From: Prosapia bicincta
Lineage: Eukaryota; Arthropoda; Insecta; Hemiptera; Cercopidae
Length of the DNA stretch: 64,000 bases
Assembly: GCA_036971475.1 (NCBI GenBank)
Contig: JBAIZL010000001.1
Coordinates: 76,537,271-76,601,270, forward strand
Reading direction: 5' to 3'
Positions 59,706-64,000 of this stretch are shown one piece after another. The position numbers and the translations under genes are program-made. The stretch's first letter is position 1. The number at the start of each line of letters is the position of its first letter. The notes beneath the pieces are model-generated. The model was not told the DNA's origin and searched no databases. It worked only from the letters and a program-made list of their open reading frames with translations.

Positions 59706-60832
59706 ATGACAACTGCCTAATGCAATAAAAAAAATTTGTTCCCAAATACGTTTTTTATAAAATTATTAAACTTTTTACGTTATGAAACTTGTTAAATTAT
59801 ACATTTTTAATTTAATAAATCCATGTTTAAACAGTAATCAAAACCTTGAATAAGCAGATACACAAATAATCTGAAATTACTCTTTTAGTTGTATTAATAA
59901 GATACGAACCAAAACTTTATTTTAAAACTGTCCTTAGTTCTAATGATAAAAGGACTGAATATGCTGCAAAAGTTGTAAAAAAGATAAAAAGTTATGTTTT
60001 GTGGAACCAATACAAAATAAGGTCTACAACTAATTTTTTCTTTTTTTTTAATTAAAAAAAATGAGTTGAACAATCCTGTTCAAAGCTTTTTATCGACAGT
60101 ATCAAAACATTTGTCTTTAGACTAGTTTATCAAATACAACTGCAAATAGTTCATATTCAATAAGAATTACAAGAAAACTACTCCTTTAACTTTAAATTAT
60201 ATTTTTGCTAAACTTCAATAGATTTATTAGTCCAACTGGACTAGATGTAATTTAACTTTTCATAAACTGTAAACCTCATAAAATCAACATTAAAATTTTT
60301 TGTAAGCGGATACATGTACAAGTAATTTCCAAAGTAACAACTTGATTTGATTGTTTTCACAGCTGGTATATTTAGAAAGTTAAAAAGATGGTAATCAACT
60401 AATTAAAAATCTTAAATGATTTGTTATTCTTGCCTCATCAACTTGTGATTAAACTCTAAACTGGGCACATGAATAAATAACATGGCAGTTTCAAGAATGA
60501 CAAAAAAAAAATTTTTTAAATACACTGTTCAAGATCTATCTATCTACTTTATAATAAATCACGGGTATTTTATTATCCATAGAGATCAGCAATAATTTAC
60601 TTAATTTTGTTCAGCTGGTAGTAATAATTTTTGAAATTATAATGATGTAATAATTATTTATGATAATTTGTATAGTAGGTATTTGTAAAACATTTAAAAG
60701 TCTACTACTATTTAGATGTAAAATCCTCTTTCTTTAACAATTTCTGTTGTTCTTCAAACAAATTTTTTTATCTGCCTTTTTTAATAATAGAATGCCATGG
60801 AATTAAAAGATAATTTTTTTGTAATTTTGGTA

Positions 60833-62380
60833 CAGTAATATCACTGTAATACAACGTACTTACACGATAGGTGGGACCGAGCAATAACTGTGTAAGTCGG
60901 GGTATAATTTTACATACAATCAAATAGGAATCTTGTTTAATTGGTACCAAAGACTAAATAAACCAATAATTTAGAAGAAAAATGTGTATATATTAAAATT
61001 GTAAATACATAATAAGTACAACAACAAAATTATATACATACATATTGCAAGGAAATAAGTAATCAGGAGTTATTTTGACATAGAAGGATTCATAAAATCT
61101 AGTAAATACGTTTGACAAATTAAAGATTTTTTCTTCTCACGCAGAATTTCTTTGTAAGTTGCTAATATTTTTTTTACTCCTTGTTTTGTAGCAGAAATAC
61201 ACTCTTAGTTGGAGTCTATGCTTTCCAAAATTTGAAAATCTTGCTCAATTAAACCTTTTGTCAGGTTTCTGACCATCGTTTCATCTTCTACGTCAACTAT
61301 GTCTAAAGAATCTGGGTTTTTAAGGTCTTGCTCTTGGTCACGCATATCTATGAGTTCATTAATTGTCAGCTCCTGGCTGTGTCAGATCCAGCAGTTCTTG
61401 AATGTCATCATTATCCACTTCTAAATTTATTTGTCTGGCAAAACTGACAACTTCTTCAATCACATCAGCAATTTCATCAGACTCTGGCACTGATTCCCCT
61501 TGAGTTTCAGTGGTGAAAAAAAAATGGACACAGCTTTTTTCAAATACCAATCAAAGTTTTTTGTGAAACTTCATTCCAAGACTGTCCAATGATTCTCACA
61601 GCATCTAAAACATTGAATTACTTCTAAAAATCTTCAACAGAGAGCTTGTTCTGTTTCACAGCTTCATGCAGATGCGCAAATGATCTTCTTGTGTAATAAA
61701 CTTTAAATGTTTTGATGACTTGCTGATACATCGGTTGAAGCAAACTAGTTGTGTTTGGTGGCAAAAATATCACTTTCTTGGATGTGTCGAAATTAGTTAA
61801 AGTAGTAGAAGGATGCCCAGGTGCATTGTCAATTAATAACATCACTTTAAAAGGAATTCGTTTAGACCAACAATAACGTTTGGCTTGAGGTATGACATGG
61901 TAACCAAACCCGTCCTCAAAAAGAGAAGCTGTCACCCAAGCTTTCCGATTCGACCTCCAAATCACTGGCAAGCAAGCTTTAGAAATATTTTTTAACGCCC
62001 TTGGATTTTCTGAGTGATAAACTATGTGAGGTTGCAACTTAAAATCACCAGCTGCATTTGCGCCAACCATCACTATTAATCGGTCTTTAGCCGCCTTAAA
62101 TGTTTTCTCTTGACACACTATAAAAGTTCTTTTAGGTATTTTCTTCCAGAACAGGCAGGTTTCATCTTCGTTGAATATGGTTTAGCTGGTATAGCCATCT
62201 TATCCTATCATAGCTTTCAATTTTTCTGGAAAAAGGGACCTCTTTACCAGCACTTGCAGTCTCTCCACTTTCTGCAATGCTGTGAAAGTTACAGAGACTT
62301 TTAAATCGACTAAACCTACCGTTGCTAGCTTTAAACATATCATCCTTAGCTACCTCCTCAACTTCATCTTTTAATCTCTT
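60833..62380 (-). mobile_element. Tigger-type element, truncated at the transposase 5' side
   Basis: One TIR-like end CAGTAATATCACTGTAATAC at 60833 next to TA. The other end is missing where Penelope coding sequence begins at about 62385. It is a different family from the 13.9 kb Tigger (jerky/Tigger-like). Confidence 0.75.
61205..62200 (-). pseudogene. Tigger-like transposase with altered third catalytic residue
   Basis: The minus strand shows IFNEDETCLFWKKIPKRTF (first Asp), VGANAAGDFKLQPHIVYHSE, VMLLIDNAPGHPST (second Asp) and FLPPNTTSLLQPMYQQVIKT, where the family normally has LQPMDQ: the third Asp is Tyr. A stop lies just before IFNEDET (near 62182). A frame break occurs at about 61375, after which ELTINELIDMRDQEQDLK continues to a stop at 61205. 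Inactive on three counts. Confidence 0.88.
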
Positions 62381-62385
62381 TTAAT

Positions 62386-62982
62386 TGGTTATTAATAGAC
62401 AAACTACACGGAAAAATACTCAACAAGATCAGTAAAAACAACACAAACAAATTCATCACCCTTACATACATAAACAAACTCACAAACAAAATAGCACACC
62501 AATTCAAAAAAGCAGGATACAATGTAGCTTACACAACAACAAATAAAAGCCAAATGGCTGTCAGATACAGCATTAATAACAATACCAACACATACAATAA
62601 CCCAGGAGTATACAAACTAAAATGCAACAACTGCAATAAGTTCTATATTGGACAAACGAGCAGATCTTTTGCCGAAAGATATAAAGAACACAAAAGCGCA
62701 CTGCACACTACTATTAAATCCACCTTCGCAAATCGCCTAATGGACACGAAACACTCATGCAAAAGTATGGAAAATAACATGAGCATCCTCCACACATTCA
62801 AAAAAGGCCATAAATTAAACACACTAGAACAGTATGAAATATACAGACATAGCAACACACATAAAAATGACATCCTAAATGAACAAACACGGCACAGATC
62901 ACACATACTCTTCGATCACATCACTTCTAACTTTCAAAAAATGATACTGAGGAAGCACAAATGCAGTTTTTGTTGCCTCTGA
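62386..62982 (+). pseudogene. Penelope-like endonuclease domain, longest intact piece
   Basis: Open from about 62386 to TGA at 62980. Upstream linker TYINKLTNKIAHQFKKAGYN then PGVYKLKCNNCNKFYIGQTS and SFAERYKEHKSAL, giving the GIY-YIG nickase core with Cys-x2-Cys before it, YIG, the catalytic Arg region, and a later KGHKLNTLEQYEIYRH block. This domain nicks target DNA for retrotransposition. The RT part is absent, cut off at the junction with the Tigger. The domain itself has no stop. Confidence 0.88.
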
Positions 62983-62989
62983 AGAGTGT

Positions 62990-64000
62990 TGCTTTGTAAC
63001 TGAATTATACAGAAGGTAATGAAAAATAATTATGGTTAGAGTTTTTGTATTATTTGTTATAAACTTAAAAAATTTGTTCCAAAATAATAATCTTTGATCC
63101 TTGTTTCCCAATATAGAATTTTATTGAGTTCTGGCAGTATAATTAGTGTTCATGAATTTTCCCCACATAAAGAAAAAAAAACATGACCACACTTATTTAC
63201 CGACTAAATAATGACTACAGTTATTTATTGTAAATGACCTAAAGGTCAATGACCTAAGGAGAATTTAAGGATATGAAAGGATATTCTGAATGTGCATTAC
63301 GTAAATATAATCTACATAATATGTATCCTCCATGAATATGTTTAATGAAAAATATAATTAACCTGAAATCAGGTGGTTTTTAACTGATTTAAATCAAAAT
63401 AGCTTTTACATCATGAATGGAAGTAGTATAAAATGTGGAGAGGAAAGTCTTCACATCAATTTAATTTAATTGCAACAATCAGGGCTTTATTGGTGGCAGT
63501 GACCCGAGATAATAAGGTTCTCTTAAAAAATAAACTGCATGAACAAATTAACATATGTGTAACATAAATGTTAATTTATGGTAGGAATTAAACATTGCAC
63601 TTTGCTTTTTATGTTTTTACAAACAATACTGATGGTGTAAAAAATCTTTTGTATTGAATTTCAGATGAATGTCACAAATTATATTATGTGTCAACAAAAT
63701 AAAGAAAAAAGTTGAAATAAATGTTCATTTGGTAGAAGTCTGTTAATTTCGTTTTGATAATTTATCCAAGCCATGATTTGTATTTTGTAATGATTAATCC
63801 TACAATGTTATGTATCTCAAAATTAATACAAAAAGTCTGGTCACAAGTAATAGCAAAAGTGAAATAAGTCTTATTTTTCCTCATTCAGAATATATTACTA
63901 TGAAACCAAATGATTATTATTCAGTTGTTTTTCTATTCAATCAATTTTTTTTTTAATAAAATCAAAAGTTATTATTAAAGCTAGAAATTTTAAAGCATGT
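62990..64000. other. No gene seen
   Basis: AT-rich, no repeats or exons recognised. Confidence 0.5.

Noticed and set aside
60768..60950. 60-codon minus-strand ORF
   Set aside because: Spans the terminal repeat of the Tigger-like element; not a conserved protein.

Overview
This window looks like AT-rich, repeat-loaded genomic DNA of an animal, most likely an insect and possibly a hemipteran. It has spliced host exons with GT-AG introns, pogo/Tigger, piggyBac-type, hAT-type and Sola-like DNA transposons, Penelope-like retroelements with GIY-YIG endonuclease remnants, LTR elements and a non-LTR element. There is no sign of a bacterial or viral genome. The insect assignment is inference from the gene and transposon mix.

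Two host loci stand out. (1) On the minus strand, eight exons between 54142 and 19870 encode most of an ER glycerol-3-phosphate acyltransferase of the GPAT3/GPAT4 (AGPAT6-type) family. All four acyltransferase motifs and the stop codon are present; only the N-terminal exon or exons are missing or unrecognised. (2) On the plus strand, inside that gene's 16.3 kb intron, lies an undescribed gene built from micro-exons (32273 to 37162, perhaps on to 43787). Ten predicted exons of 21 to 78 nt are all 3n long, all in phase 1, and read without a stop for about 158 codons. Four successive 45-nt exons sit in a 175-bp tandem array.

Layout. 0.3-4.4 kb: small TIR elements and a palindromic Penelope-derived repeat with two hammerhead-ribozyme-like motifs. 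4.4-7.0 kb: decayed Penelope-like RT and endonuclease pieces on the minus strand. 7.2-11.8 kb: a complete but coding-dead LTR retroelement with near-identical LTRs and a 4-bp target duplication. 12.4-12.7 kb: a piggyBac-type MITE. 13.06-16.96 kb: a Sola-like transposon with a Tigger inserted in its transposase gene. 17-54 kb: the acyltransferase gene with its introns. The introns hold nested solo LTRs in opposite orientation (24.0-26.9 kb), the micro-exon gene, a 5.8 kb near-perfect palindrome (35.4-41.2 kb), palindromic Penelope termini, and a 5'-truncated non-LTR element (46.6-48.8 kb). 54-64 kb: mostly noncoding AT-rich DNA with Penelope and Tigger remnants.

The strongest leads are the phase-1 micro-exon gene, the family of hammerhead-like motifs (strand-consistent core, palindromic stem III, one extra nucleotide before stem II), and the giant palindrome, which contains one micro-exon of the nested gene in both arms.
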